From the NCBI RefSeq assembly GCF_003323745.1, contig NZ_QOIL01000018.1, positions 62,001 through 126,000 of the forward strand: a DNA stretch of 64,000 nucleotides. The letters are read 5' to 3'. Source of the DNA: Sphaerisporangium album (lineage in GTDB: Bacteria; Actinomycetota; Actinomycetes; Streptosporangiales; Streptosporangiaceae). A model generated the notes under the pieces. The model saw only the letters and a list, made by a program, of their open reading frames with translations. It was not told the DNA's origin and ran no database searches. This document shows, in pieces, positions 37,701 through 45,378 of this stretch. Made by a program: the position numbers and the translations under genes. Numbering within the stretch: position 1 is the first letter of the stretch; every line of letters starts with the position of its first letter.

Positions 37701-38063
37701 GGTCGCCGGGTCGACGCGGTGCAGCCAGCGGCGGCGGCCGATGGGCTGCGCCTCGTCGCTGGCGTAGACGACGGCGCCGCCTGGGTCCCAGCCGGTGACC
37801 GTGCACAGGGCGTCGTCGTAGGTCATCCGGCGGCCGGCTCCGCCCTCGGCGGGCATGACGTAGACCTCTTCCGGCCCTTCCTCCCGCCCGACGTAGGCGA
37901 TCTGGGTGCCGTCGGGGGAGAAGCGGGGGTATCCGGCCTCGGCGACCCCGGCGGTCAGCCGGAAGGCGCGGCCGCCGTCGGCGGGCACCATCCAGAGATC
38001 GTCTTCGGAGGCGAAGACGATCTCGTCGCCGAAGATCGTGGGGAAGCGGGCGTATGCGGACAT
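34749..38063 (-). CDS. Tricorn protease homologue (S41 family)
   Basis: 1104 residues, close to archaeal tricorn length. Residues 1-about 300 and about 310-660 form two beta-propellers (repeats such as RFSPDGTQIAYVG, VYFLSDHEGVGNVYS). A helical C1 part, PDZ domain (about 820-870, GLDVRPGDAVLAINGRPV) and C2 protease follow. Catalytic residues are visible: His765 in GTSHAYE, Ser985 in NELAGSDGDIF, Glu1043 in RVENYG. Tricorn acts in the cytosol, trimming peptides released by the proteasome. Odd: an acidic Lys/Asp/Glu/Gly insertion at about 518-572 between the propellers. ATG at 38063; a palindrome lies upstream. Confidence 0.92.
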   Translation of the reverse strand: MSAYARFPTIFGDEIVFASEDDLWMVPADGGRAFRLTAGVAEAGYPRFSPDGTQIAYVGREEGPEEVYVMPAEGGAGRRMTYDDALCTVTGWDPGGAVVYASDEAQPIGRRRWLHRVDPATGVSTRLPYGPANTVSYGPGGAVVLGRNTADPARWKRYRGGTVGDLWVDRDGDGEFTRLITLTGNLASPCWTGERVYFLSDHEGVGNVYSCTPEGRDLRRHTDHADYYARNLSGDGRRLVYHAGAELYVLDPAEGESRRVEMRLGSPRTQRNRRFVHAAHYLDSAALSPDGSGLAITTRGKAYSFAAWEGPVRQHGEPDGVRYRLLTWLKDAERLVAAASDEGDREVLVVLTADGGAAPVRLDHLDTGRAITLTVSPEADRVALTNHRNELLVLDLPAGGEATLTVADRSGFGRIEDPVWSPAGDWLAYTRPESAQTTAIRVYELATGESRLATRPVLRDRAPAFDPEGRYLYFIGERIFNPVFDELQFDLGFPLGTRPYAVALRADVGSPFVPEPRPLSGDASGGDKDKGAEKDTAEKSTDNGDKGEAGGESIASPDGAEGAGGATGQDDMGESGLRIDFEGIDRRVVAFPVPEGRYDRLAAMKDKVLFTSSPVQGSRGDDYAEPATGTLQAYDLTRQKIETLVSGVTEFQLGLDGTTLLYRARRRLRVIKAGESPGDDDSPSRTSGWIDLDRVKVSVSPDAEWRQMFREAWRLQREHFWADDMSGIDWDGVYDRYLPLVDRVGTRGEFSYLLWEVQGELGTSHAYESGGEYRPRPHYSQGKLGVDWSYADGVHTIAAIVRGDPWDPDATSPLNRPGLDVRPGDAVLAINGRPVEGPDGPARLLVNQAGQEVELTIRRGDGPPRRVTVKAIADEQAARYRDWVEANRRRTHERTGGRVGYIHIPNMDVSGYAEFHRGFLAEYDHEGLVVDVRFNGGGFVSGLVMQKLARRRLGYDFPRWGVPQPYPSESPRGPMVAITNELAGSDGDIFSHTFKLLRLGPLIGKRTWGGVIGIWPRHRLADGTVTTQPEFSFAFDDVGWRVENYGTDPDIEVDITPQDYARGVDTQLERAIDVAVERLAAQPPHTPRPADRPHLAVPPLPPRG

Positions 38064-38115
38064 CGATCCTCGCGTTCGGGGGGACGGGGGTTTCCATGAT
38101 CAGGCACCCGGGCCG

Positions 38116-38131
38116 TCACGTCGAGACGTGA
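38116..38131. promoter_or_regulatory. 16-bp palindrome upstream of the tricorn gene
   Basis: TCACGTC-GA-GACGTGA, 7-bp perfect arms, 53 bases before the tricorn start. Candidate operator; no regulator can be named. Confidence 0.4.
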
Positions 38132-38262
38132 ACGGATCTCTTCGCCGCGAGAGAGAACCGCGCACCAGGCGAATACGGGCATATGGCACGAAAAACTAAC
38201 ACGGCCGTACGCCGGCCCGGCGTCGGGTGCCCGATCAGGGACCTACCGGATAACGGGATCAT

Positions 38263-38290
38263 GCCGTCCGCCCTGGGGCGGGCGGACGGC
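38263..38290 (-). terminator. Terminator hairpin after the small basic protein
   Basis: GCCGTCCGCCC (38263-38273) pairs with GGGCGGACGGC (38280-38290), an 11-bp stem, 20 bases past the stop of the 45-residue gene. No T-tract. Confidence 0.55.
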
Positions 38291-38310
38291 CGGGGCGATG
38301 CCCGGTGAGG

Positions 38311-38448
38311 TCAGCGGGCCTCTCCGGGCCTGGCCTCGCGCTTGTCGTCGTCCTCGCGTTTGTTCTGCTTGGTCTCGCGCGTGGCCTTGATGGCCGCTTT
38401 CTTGGCCTTTCCTGTGGCCTTGGTGGACTTCTTTCCTGTTCCCGCCAT
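38311..38448 (-). CDS. 45-residue strongly basic protein
   Basis: Almost half the residues are Lys, Arg, Ala or Thr, arranged like a histone-H1 tail: GKKSTKATGKAKKAAIKAT, followed by an Arg/Asp/Glu mixture (NKREDDDKREARPG). ATG start with GGGGGGA upstream. No cysteines or signal peptide. It is followed by a hairpin, supporting a real short transcript. It may bind nucleic acid; no established family is recognised. It could also be a chance frame, but codon choice and the ribosome site favour a gene. Confidence 0.55.
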   Translation of the reverse strand: MAGTGKKSTKATGKAKKAAIKATRETKQNKREDDDKREARPGEAR

Positions 38449-38564
38449 GTTTCCCCCCGAATGCATGGGTCGAGTTTCACGTGACAATGCCCACATAGGG
38501 TGCATCACCGGCTTTAAATACCCATCGCCGCAGCGAATCACCCATATGTAGATTTAAGGGTGTT

Positions 38565-39641
38565 CTATAGCAAGGTGAGCTGTTCCGGCCCGGCGGGCGG
38601 CGCGGGGGCCCTGGGGGCCTCGGCCTGGCGCGCGGAGGACGCCCGCCGGCCCATGCCGCAGGCCGCGGCGAACTCGCGCACCTGCCGCGCGACCCGCTCG
38701 CGGTAGGCCTTCGGCGCGTAGGCGCCCCGCCCGTAGAGCTCCAGGTAGCGGGGCACCAGGCGGGGGTGCTCGCGGCCGAGCCAGGCCAGGAACCACTCGC
38801 GCGCCCCCGGCCGCAGATGCAGGACGATCGGCGTGACGTGGGCGGCGCCGGCCTCGGCGATGGCGCGCACGGTGCGCTCCAGCTGCGCGGGGGAGTCGGT
38901 CAGGTAGGGCAGGACCGGCGCCATGAGCACCCCGCACCGCACCCCGTGCTCGGTGAGCGTGGCGCACACCTCCAGGCGCCGGGCGGGCCGGGGCGTGCCC
39001 GGCTCGACCGCCCGCCACACCTGCTCGTCGAGGAACCCGACCGAGACCGCGGTGCTCACCTCGGTGACCTGCGCGGCCTCGGCCAGCAGGTCGAGGTCGC
39101 GCAGGATGAGCGCGCCCTTGGTGAGGATGGAGAACGGGTTGCGGTGGTCCCTGAGCGCCGACAGGATGCCGGGCATCAGCCGGTAGCGCCCCTCGGCGCG
39201 CTGGTAGCAGTCGACGTTGGTGCCCATGGCGATCGGGTGCCCGCCCCAGCGCGGCGCGGCCAGCTCCTTGCGCACCAGCTCGGGGGCGTTCACCTTCACG
39301 ATGATCTTGGAGTCGAAGTCGCGCCCGGAGTCCAGGTCGAGGTACTCGTGGGTGCGGCGGGCGAAGCAGTACACGCAGGCGTGGGTGCACCCCCGGTAGG
39401 GGTTGATCGTCCACTCGAACGGCACCTGGCTGGCCGCGGGCACCCGGTTGATGATCGAACGGGCCTGGATCTCGTAGAAGGTCATGCCCCGGAACTCCGG
39501 GGTGTCGAATCGTTTGGCGACCGCGCCGCGGGCGATCAGCGGCACGGCCGGCGCGCCCTGGCCCGACCCCCCGGCCCCGCGGGCCGGTGAGGGCTCCGAG
39601 GACTCCGGCGGGCCGCCGAGGCGCAGGTTGTCCCAGCGCAT
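38565..39641 (-). CDS. Rv2578c-family radical SAM protein (spore photoproduct lyase-like)
   Basis: 358 residues from the ATG that opens the conserved MRWDNLRL. The radical SAM cluster motif is C85-x3-C89-x2-C92 in NPYRGCTHACVYCFAR. Downstream the barrel shows KIIVKVNAPELVRKEL, MGTNVDCYQRAEGRYRL, SILTKGALILRDLDLL and VTEVSTAVSVGFLD. A disordered Gly/Pro stretch separates the first 10 residues from the core. Known members are often compared with DNA photoproduct lyases; the reaction is unproven. The promoter places the transcript start at or next to the ATG, so the mRNA is probably leaderless. Confidence 0.85.
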   Translation of the reverse strand: MRWDNLRLGGPPESSEPSPARGAGGSGQGAPAVPLIARGAVAKRFDTPEFRGMTFYEIQARSIINRVPAASQVPFEWTINPYRGCTHACVYCFARRTHEYLDLDSGRDFDSKIIVKVNAPELVRKELAAPRWGGHPIAMGTNVDCYQRAEGRYRLMPGILSALRDHRNPFSILTKGALILRDLDLLAEAAQVTEVSTAVSVGFLDEQVWRAVEPGTPRPARRLEVCATLTEHGVRCGVLMAPVLPYLTDSPAQLERTVRAIAEAGAAHVTPIVLHLRPGAREWFLAWLGREHPRLVPRYLELYGRGAYAPKAYRERVARQVREFAAACGMGRRASSARQAEAPRAPAPPAGPEQLTLL

Positions 39642-39648
39642 GACCCTG

Positions 39649-39678
39649 ATTAGAACAGGCATTCGATCGAGATCGCAA
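39649..39678 (-). promoter_or_regulatory. Promoter for a leaderless radical SAM mRNA
   Basis: On the minus strand TTGCGA (39673-39678), 18 bases, TCTAAT (39649-39654), and the ATG seven bases on. The -10 matches five of six consensus bases. Confidence 0.55.
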
Positions 39679-39778
39679 CTCGCGGAACCGCCGGGCAAAA
39701 AGGGGTTCAACGGATGGCTAAAGATCTTCATGATGGGGAGAACGTCGTCACACCGCTTGCGTTGCCGGGAGGTTAGGC

Positions 39779-40057
39779 ATGGCCTCATCGCAGGACGAGG
39801 AGCGAATGCTCGCCCAGATCGAGAGTTACCTCACCGACGACGACCCCAGGCTCGCCGCCCGGCTGGAGTCGTTCAACGAGCGCGTGGTGCGCAAGGAGGC
39901 GGGCGACCGCAAGCGCACCGCCCGCGCCCGCCGCCGGCGCAGGCGTCCGAGCAGGTCGACGGTCATCATCCTGGTGAGCTGGCTGCTGATCGCCACCCTC
40001 ATCGCGACGCTGCTGATCATGGTGTTCCGGGGAGACGCGGCGGCGCTGCCCATGTGA
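39779..40057 (+). CDS. DUF3040 family membrane protein
   Basis: 92 residues. The N-terminal DUF3040 motif (SQDEERMLAQIESYLTDDDP) is followed by RLAARLE, a basic run RRRRRRPSR and one long hydrophobic segment (about 58-82). Typical actinobacterial DUF3040 protein; function unknown. ATG with GGGAGGT upstream. Convergent with the penicillin-binding-protein gene (31 bases between stops). Confidence 0.8.
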   Translation: MASSQDEERMLAQIESYLTDDDPRLAARLESFNERVVRKEAGDRKRTARARRRRRRPSRSTVIILVSWLLIATLIATLLIMVFRGDAAALPM

Positions 40058-40088
40058 CACCCGGCCCGCGCCCGCGGGCCGCAGGGGT

Positions 40089-41723
40089 TCACCCGGGAAG
40101 GCCCCGCAGGAAGCGGGCGGCGACCGGCGCGGCCACCGCGCCGCCCATTCCTCCGGCCTCGACCACCACGGCGAAGGCGACATCGCCGCGAAAGCCGATG
40201 AACCAGGCGTGGGAGTCGAGCTTGGGCCCGGTGCCGAACTCCGCCGTTCCCGTCTTGCCCGCGGTGCCCGCCGGGAGCCCGGCGCCCTTGGCCGTCCCCT
40301 CGTTCACCACCGCCGCCATCATGGCGCGCAGCTTCTCGGCCACCCCCGCCGGCAGCTCCTGCGGCCGGGCCTTCTGTGCCAGCGAGGGCACCAGCGTCGG
40401 CGGCCGCCAGGTGCCGTCGGCCACGGCCGCGGCGACGCCGGCCATCACCAACGGGCTGGCGGTGATGCGCCCCTGCCCGAACGACTCGGCCGCCAGGTCG
40501 GCGAGCCCCGTGGGCTTGGGCATGCTGCCCTTGGTCGCCGGGACGCCGATGGTGAGCGGCTGGTTGAAGCCCATCATGGTGGCGACCTGCAGGAGTCTGC
40601 CGCCGTCCAGGTGCTCGGCCGCGAGCGGGGCGAAGGTGGTGTTGCAGGAGTGGGCGTAGGAATCCTGGAAGGTGAGCGAGCCGAAGGACTCGTGGTCGGA
40701 GTTGCGGATCGGCAGCCCGCCGACGTTGGCCTGCTTGGGGCAGGTGACCTTCTGCCCGGGGGTGAGCCCCTCGGCGAGAAGGCCCGCCGCGGTGACGGTC
40801 TTGAACGTCGACCCGGGCGGGTAGCGGCCGTCCAGCGCACGGTTGAACCCGCCCCGGTTGTTGACCACCGCGAGGATCTCGCCGGTCGCGGGGCGCATCG
40901 CCACCAGCGAGGCGGGCTTGTCCAGATCGCGGACGGCGGCGACGGCCGCCCGCTGCACCCCCGGGTCCAGGCTGGTGCGCACCGGTTTGCCGGGGGAGCC
41001 CTCGATCGTCTTCAGCGTGCGCACGGTCTTCTTGGACCCGTCGGTCACCACGATGCGGGTGGTCGGCACGCCCGCCAGGTCCTTCTGGAAGGTCTCCTGG
41101 AGCCCTCCCCTGCCGACCGGGTCGCCGGTCTTGTAGGCGGAGCCGAGCTTGGCGACGTCCTTGGCGGTGGCCTTGTCCAGGTAGCCGGCGAGCTGCTGTA
41201 CCGAGCCGCCGGCGTCGGGGCCGTCGATGCGGGCTCCGGAGGCGTCCTCGATCGCGGCGCGTTGCGGCCACGTCGTCTTCAGGGCCAGGTGGGTGGAGCC
41301 GGTCAGCGCCGGGTGCACGGCGGCGGGCGTCCAGGCGACCTTCCAGTGGCGGTCGGCCACCACCAGCTCCAGCGAACCGGTGTAGGTCCACTCGCCGATG
41401 TTCTTGAGCGTGAGCGTGGCGGTGTAGGCGGCCTTGGCGCGATCGCCCCCGGTTTCGGTGACCGGGCCTAGCCGCACGGCGGTGCGCGAGGCGCCGAGGT
41501 TGTCGTCCGGCTCGGCGTAGGCGGCCTCGAACCCGCTCACCGGCGCGGCCAGGTCGGCGCGCATGGCCGCCAGGTCGCCGCGGGCCCAGGCGGCGGTGAA
41601 GCGGGACGCCGTCTCGGCCGCGCTGCCCCGGGTGTGCAGCACGTAGTAGGCGCCACCGGCCGCGGCCCCGGCCACCAGCACGGTGGCGACGGACGTGATC
41701 GCGATGATACGGCCGCGCCGCAC
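40089..41723 (-). CDS. Penicillin-binding protein (class B-type transpeptidase with MecA_N/NTF2-like domain)
   Basis: 544 residues. N-terminal membrane anchor (about 6-28), an NTF2-like MecA_N domain (about 35-140), a dimerisation linker, and the transpeptidase domain with all three motifs: SxxK in PPGSTFK (Ser305/Lys308), SxN in HSCN (Ser358/Asn360), KTG in AGKTGTAEF (489-491). It would cross-link peptidoglycan outside the membrane. GTG start with GGGGGGCTTC upstream. The MecA_N type is often linked to low beta-lactam affinity; that is only an inference here. Confidence 0.88.
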   Translation of the reverse strand: MRRGRIIAITSVATVLVAGAAAGGAYYVLHTRGSAAETASRFTAAWARGDLAAMRADLAAPVSGFEAAYAEPDDNLGASRTAVRLGPVTETGGDRAKAAYTATLTLKNIGEWTYTGSLELVVADRHWKVAWTPAAVHPALTGSTHLALKTTWPQRAAIEDASGARIDGPDAGGSVQQLAGYLDKATAKDVAKLGSAYKTGDPVGRGGLQETFQKDLAGVPTTRIVVTDGSKKTVRTLKTIEGSPGKPVRTSLDPGVQRAAVAAVRDLDKPASLVAMRPATGEILAVVNNRGGFNRALDGRYPPGSTFKTVTAAGLLAEGLTPGQKVTCPKQANVGGLPIRNSDHESFGSLTFQDSYAHSCNTTFAPLAAEHLDGGRLLQVATMMGFNQPLTIGVPATKGSMPKPTGLADLAAESFGQGRITASPLVMAGVAAAVADGTWRPPTLVPSLAQKARPQELPAGVAEKLRAMMAAVVNEGTAKGAGLPAGTAGKTGTAEFGTGPKLDSHAWFIGFRGDVAFAVVVEAGGMGGAVAAPVAARFLRGLPG

Positions 41724-41889
41724 GAAGCCCCCCGGTGTCTCGACGTCGCCACGAGCTTAGCGCGCGATCCGCGGGGAGCGCGGGGGACGCCGGGAACCCG
41801 CGGCGGTCACCGCCTCGCGGACGGCTCACGCGGTGCGGTTCAGAGGGTGTGGTTCGGAGGGGGGCGGCCCGGGGCGGGCTCGACAGGGC

Positions 41890-42552
41890 TCAGGCCGCGC
41901 GCCGGGGCGCCTCCTTGCGGCTCTGGGCGTAGGACGGCACGTACTGCTGGCCCGACAGGCGCTGGATCGCCTTCATCACCTCGTCGGTCACCGCCCGCCG
42001 GTCCTGGGCCCGGCCCGGATCGCCGGTGAAGTGCAGGGGCTCGCCGATGCGGACGCCGATCCTGGCGATGCGCGGCACCGTCGCCCCCGGCGGCAGCACG
42101 CGGTCGGTGTTGACCATCGCCACCGGGACCACCGGCACCCCGGCCGTCAGCGCCAGCCACGCCACGCCGATCTTGCCCCGGTACAGCCGCCCGTCGGGGG
42201 AGCGGGTGCCCTCGGGGTAGATGCCGAACAGCTCGCCGCCCTTGAGCACCCGCAGGGCGGTGTCCAGCATGGCCTGGGCCGCGGCGGCGCTCTCGCGGTC
42301 GATGGCCACCTGCCCGGTGCCGCGCATGAACATGGCCATCAGCCGGTTGCCGGTGAAGTACTCGGACTTGGCGACGAAGGTCACCTGCCGGGGCAGCATG
42401 AGCGGCAGGAACACCGAGTCCAGGATGGACAGATGGTTGGAGGCCAGGAGCGCCGCGCCCGAGGCGGGGACGTTCGCGGCCCCGGTCACCTCGGGCCGCC
42501 ACAGCAGCCGCAGGACGGGGCTACTGATGATCTTGGTGATGCGATACAGCAC
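41890..42552 (-). CDS. Lysophospholipid acyltransferase (PlsC-like 1-acylglycerol-3-phosphate acyltransferase)
   Basis: 220 residues. Catalytic HxxxxD motif in NHLSILDSV, then FVAKSEYF, the binding motif GIYPEGTRSPDG, and VPVAMVNTD. Together these define the PlsC family that makes phosphatidic acid at the membrane. GTG start three bases after GGGAGAG is a little tight; an upstream TTG is the alternative. Downstream 165 bases separate it from the penicillin-binding-protein start. Confidence 0.85.
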   Translation of the reverse strand: MLYRITKIISSPVLRLLWRPEVTGAANVPASGAALLASNHLSILDSVFLPLMLPRQVTFVAKSEYFTGNRLMAMFMRGTGQVAIDRESAAAAQAMLDTALRVLKGGELFGIYPEGTRSPDGRLYRGKIGVAWLALTAGVPVVPVAMVNTDRVLPPGATVPRIARIGVRIGEPLHFTGDPGRAQDRRAVTDEVMKAIQRLSGQQYVPSYAQSRKEAPRRAA

Positions 42553-42646
42553 GGACTCTCCCGGTGTGCGAACGGCCAATGACCACCATACGACCCGTGG
42601 TGGAAACTATGTGTTACGGGAGCGCACAAACTGTTACATCCGCCGA

Positions 42647-42689
42647 CAACGAAGAGCCCCGCGAGACGGGCTCGCGGGGCTCTTCGTTG
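42647..42689. terminator. Perfect 19-bp hairpin in a divergent intergenic region
   Basis: Arm 42647-42665 (CAACGAAGAGCCCCGCGAG) pairs without mismatch with 42671-42689 around the loop ACGGG. Terminator-like, yet it lies upstream of both plsC (minus) and the GNAT gene (plus), where no coding end is seen. The 418-base gap otherwise holds no supportable gene. Confidence 0.7.
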
Positions 42690-42970
42690 TGGCCGATGTG
42701 GCGGTCGCCTCCTCGGCGAGAGGCACAACACGGCTCCAGCCGAACGGTATTCCGTGAAGGCGGTAATTGCGGCCCGGGGGACACAAACCACATCGGCTAC
42801 CACCGACTGTAGCCCACTTCCGGGAGTCGTCCCTCCAGACCTGCCGACCGCAGGGGGCACCCCGTGACGTCCTTGTGGGGGACACCAGGGGGTTCGCCGC
42901 AAAACAGGACGCCAGGGGCGCCGCCGGAAAATCCGGGGCGGACCACGCGGCGCGGCGGGAAGATGGGGTC

Positions 42971-43558
42971 ATGCTGGAGACCGGACGACTGATCCTGCGC
43001 CAATGGCGCGAGGAGGACCTGCGGCCCTTCGCCGAGATGAACGCCGATCCCGAGGTGATGGAGCACTTCCCGGCGCCGCTGACCCGGGCCGAGAGCGACG
43101 CGCTGGCCGAGCGCGCCCGCGCCCGCCTGGAGGAGCACGGGTTCGGGCTGTGGGCGGTGGAGGTGCGCGAGACCGGGGAGTTCGCGGGGTTCACCGGCCT
43201 GGTCTGGCAGCGGTTCGAGGCGCCGTTCACCCCGGCGGTCGAGGTCGGCTGGCGGCTGCGCCGCGCGTCCTGGGGCCGGGGGTACGCCACCGAGGCGGCG
43301 GGCGCGGCCCTGGACCACGGGTTCGGGTCCGCGGGCCTGACCGGCGTGATCTCGATGACGGCGGTGACCAACCTGCGCTCCCAGGCCGTCATGCGGCGCC
43401 TTGGCATGACGCGCGACCCGGCCGAGGACTTCGACCACCCGGGCATCCCTCCCGGCGGCCACCTGCGCCCGCACGTCCTCTACCGACTGCGCGCCGCCGA
43501 CTGGCCGCGGCGCCGCGCCGCCGCGCCGGCGAGGGGCCTCACGGGCCGCCCGGCCTGA
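42971..43558 (+). CDS. GNAT family N-acetyltransferase (RimJ/RimL type)
   Basis: 195 residues. The start ETGRLILRQWREEDLRPF is typical. WAVEVRETGEFAGFTGL gives the central strands, and the acetyl-CoA loop is RRASWGRGYATEAA. NLRSQAVMRRLGM is the C-terminal signature. It transfers acetyl to an amine on a small molecule or a protein N-terminus; substrate unknown. The ATG at 42971 is where homology begins. The last 20 bases overlap the 3' end of the convergent recombinase gene. Confidence 0.8.
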   Translation: MLETGRLILRQWREEDLRPFAEMNADPEVMEHFPAPLTRAESDALAERARARLEEHGFGLWAVEVRETGEFAGFTGLVWQRFEAPFTPAVEVGWRLRRASWGRGYATEAAGAALDHGFGSAGLTGVISMTAVTNLRSQAVMRRLGMTRDPAEDFDHPGIPPGGHLRPHVLYRLRAADWPRRRAAAPARGLTGRPA

Positions 43559-44528
43559 GGGGACGGGCGGCGGGCATCGCCAGCCGGTCCACCGCCTCGC
43601 GGCGCCGGGACTCCGGGCGGCGGTCGTAGCGGGCGGTGGTGACGGGGGAGGCGTGGCCGACCAGCGCCTGCGCGGTCGCCAGGTCGACCCCGGCGTCCAG
43701 CAGCTCGCCGATGAACGTGCGCCGGAAGTCGTGCGGGGTGCGCTTGGCCGCCCCGGCGGCGGCCAGTCGCCGGGCCAGGATGTCGGCGATGGCCTGCCCC
43801 GTCATCGCCGCCGGCCGCCCGCCGGGGGCCCGTAGCCGCCCGGCCTTGTTGATCGACGGGAACAGCGCCCCCGGCGCCGCCCCGCGCACGGCCAGCCACG
43901 CCTCGATGCGCGCCACGGCCTCCCGGGTCAGGTACACCAGGCGTTCCTTGTCGCGCTTGCCGCGCACGCGCAGGGAGCGCGCCGCGGGGTCGTAGTCGTC
44001 CAGGGCCAGCCCGGCGATCTCGGCGCGGCGGCAGCCGGTGGAGTACAGGACCGCCAGCAGCGCCCCGTCGCGCGCCCCGGCGGGGGAGTCGTCGCGGTCG
44101 CAGGCGTCCAGGGCGGCCCCGGCCACCTCGGCGGGGACGTGCTGCCCGGCGGGCAGGCGGCTGTGGCGCACGGTGGGAAGGTCGGCGGCGCGGTGGTACT
44201 CCTCGGCGGTCATCTGGCCCAGGCGCCAGGCCTCGCGCATGACGCGGCGCAGCGCGACCAGGTGCTTGTTGACGTAGGCGGGGGACCAGCCCTGCTCGGT
44301 GAGGATCGTGCGGATGCGCACGGTGTGCTCGTAGCGCAGCAGATGCCAGGGCTGGCCGGCGCCGGTCGCCGCCTGGTCGCCGGTGATGACCCGGGCGACC
44401 CGGTCCAGGCAGCCGCGCATCGTGCGCCGGGACTCGGCGCCGGTCAGGGAGTCCAGGTAGACCCGGTAGGGGTCGCCGTCGCGCGCGATCGCGCCGGGCC
44501 CGGGGTCGCGTACGGCGGGTGCGTCCAC
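43539..44528 (-). CDS. Tyrosine recombinase / integrase
   Basis: 329 residues. SAM-like N-terminal domain (about 15-130) and catalytic domain with all expected residues: Arg167 in STGCRRAEI, Lys in GKRDKER, His266/Arg269 in HDFRRTF, His292 in GHASP and nucleophile Tyr301 in TTARYD. XerC/phage-integrase type. No attachment duplication, excisionase or tRNA is visible next to it, so it may be a stranded integrase or a stand-alone recombinase. GTG start. Dyad copy C lies 40 bases upstream. Confidence 0.85.
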   Translation of the reverse strand: MDAPAVRDPGPGAIARDGDPYRVYLDSLTGAESRRTMRGCLDRVARVITGDQAATGAGQPWHLLRYEHTVRIRTILTEQGWSPAYVNKHLVALRRVMREAWRLGQMTAEEYHRAADLPTVRHSRLPAGQHVPAEVAGAALDACDRDDSPAGARDGALLAVLYSTGCRRAEIAGLALDDYDPAARSLRVRGKRDKERLVYLTREAVARIEAWLAVRGAAPGALFPSINKAGRLRAPGGRPAAMTGQAIADILARRLAAAGAAKRTPHDFRRTFIGELLDAGVDLATAQALVGHASPVTTARYDRRPESRRREAVDRLAMPAARPLRPGGP

Positions 44529-44567
44529 GTGACGATCTTAGACCGGCCCGGACCCGCCGCCCTTATT

Positions 44568-44598
44568 AATCTACATTGTAAAGGCGTCCGGTCGGTGA
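44568..44598. promoter_or_regulatory. TetR-style operator dyad, copy C, with extended repeat
   Basis: AATCTACATTGTAAAGG followed by CGTCCGGTCGGTGACC. The whole 30-base stretch recurs at 57724 with four differences. Here it forms both the upstream region of the integrase and the last codons of the MarR gene. On the minus strand it contains TACAAT (-10-like). Confidence 0.5.
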
Positions 44599-45242
44599 CC
44601 GACCAGCGTGACCAGGTCGGTGAGCCTTCGCCCGGCCGCCAGCAACCCCGCGACCAGAGCCAGATCGTCGCAGGCGACGCGGGCGCGGGGCTGCCAGGTC
44701 TCGCGCAGCTCGCGCAGGGCCGGCTCGGCGCGCGCCCGGTACGCCGGCAGATCGGGGTGCACCAGCACGCGGCCCGGCGAGCCGCGGCGGGCCGCGCAGC
44801 CCCGGCGTTCCAGCCGGTCCACCGTCCGCGCGGCCGCGTCGCCGGAAAGGCCCGCCGCGGCGGCCAGCTCGCGCGTCGGCAGCGGCCCCTGGCGTGACAG
44901 CGCGCACAGGCAGCGGAACTCGTCCGGCTCCAGCCCCGCGCGGGCGGCGAGCGCCTCCACCAGCCGCCTGGCCTGGGCGAACAGGGCGGCGGCCTCGCGC
45001 TCGACGGCTTCGAGCACCCCGACGCCGGCGTCACCCGCCTCCTCACGGCCCAGGCCGCCGGCCTCCGCCCGGCCCGCGCCGCCGGTGTCCTCGATCTCAC
45101 GGCTCGTGCCGCCGGGCCACCGGCGCGCGGTGCGGTCGGCGTCGGTGGCCGGGATGCCTCGGATGGCGGGGACGTCGTCGCGGGCCGTCCGGTGTGACGC
45201 CTGCCCGGACTGGCGCGGGGCTGGGGCGGAGTCGTGGGCCAT
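44571..45242 (-). CDS. MarR-family regulator
   Basis: 223 residues from the ATG with AAGGGAG upstream. The first 85 residues are low-complexity (Arg/Gly/Ala/Glu). The winged helix follows: EPDEFRCLCALSRQGPLP, then TRELAAAAGLSGDAAARTVDRLERRG and a wing with VLVHPDL. The C-terminal helix ends in a dyad repeat (last residues DAFTM are encoded by it). That could mean the original 3' end was replaced. It lies upstream of the integrase in the same direction, and the polyketide locus begins on its other side. Confidence 0.65.
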   Translation of the reverse strand: MAHDSAPAPRQSGQASHRTARDDVPAIRGIPATDADRTARRWPGGTSREIEDTGGAGRAEAGGLGREEAGDAGVGVLEAVEREAAALFAQARRLVEALAARAGLEPDEFRCLCALSRQGPLPTRELAAAAGLSGDAAARTVDRLERRGCAARRGSPGRVLVHPDLPAYRARAEPALRELRETWQPRARVACDDLALVAGLLAAGRRLTDLVTLVGHRPDAFTM

Positions 45243-45378
45243 GGTCGCGGTCACTCCCTTCGCGGCGATGCCCGGCCGGTGCGGCGGCCGGGCCCGGGTA
45301 GGGCGGAGCGGGACCGGCTGAGCCGCCCGCCGGTCGGGCCGGGTGCGAGGCGGCGTCACGGCGGGCAGGCGGCCGGTG

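Noticed and set aside
34713-38099. An 1128-codon open frame opposite the tricorn gene
   Set aside because: Antisense shadow; the minus-strand frame has intact tricorn catalytic residues and a proper start.
43539-44528. Integrase as evidence for an integrated phage or ICE
   Set aside because: No attachment-site duplication, tRNA, excisionase, replication or structural gene is adjacent. Only the distant repeat pair hints at mobility and is reported as a finding instead.
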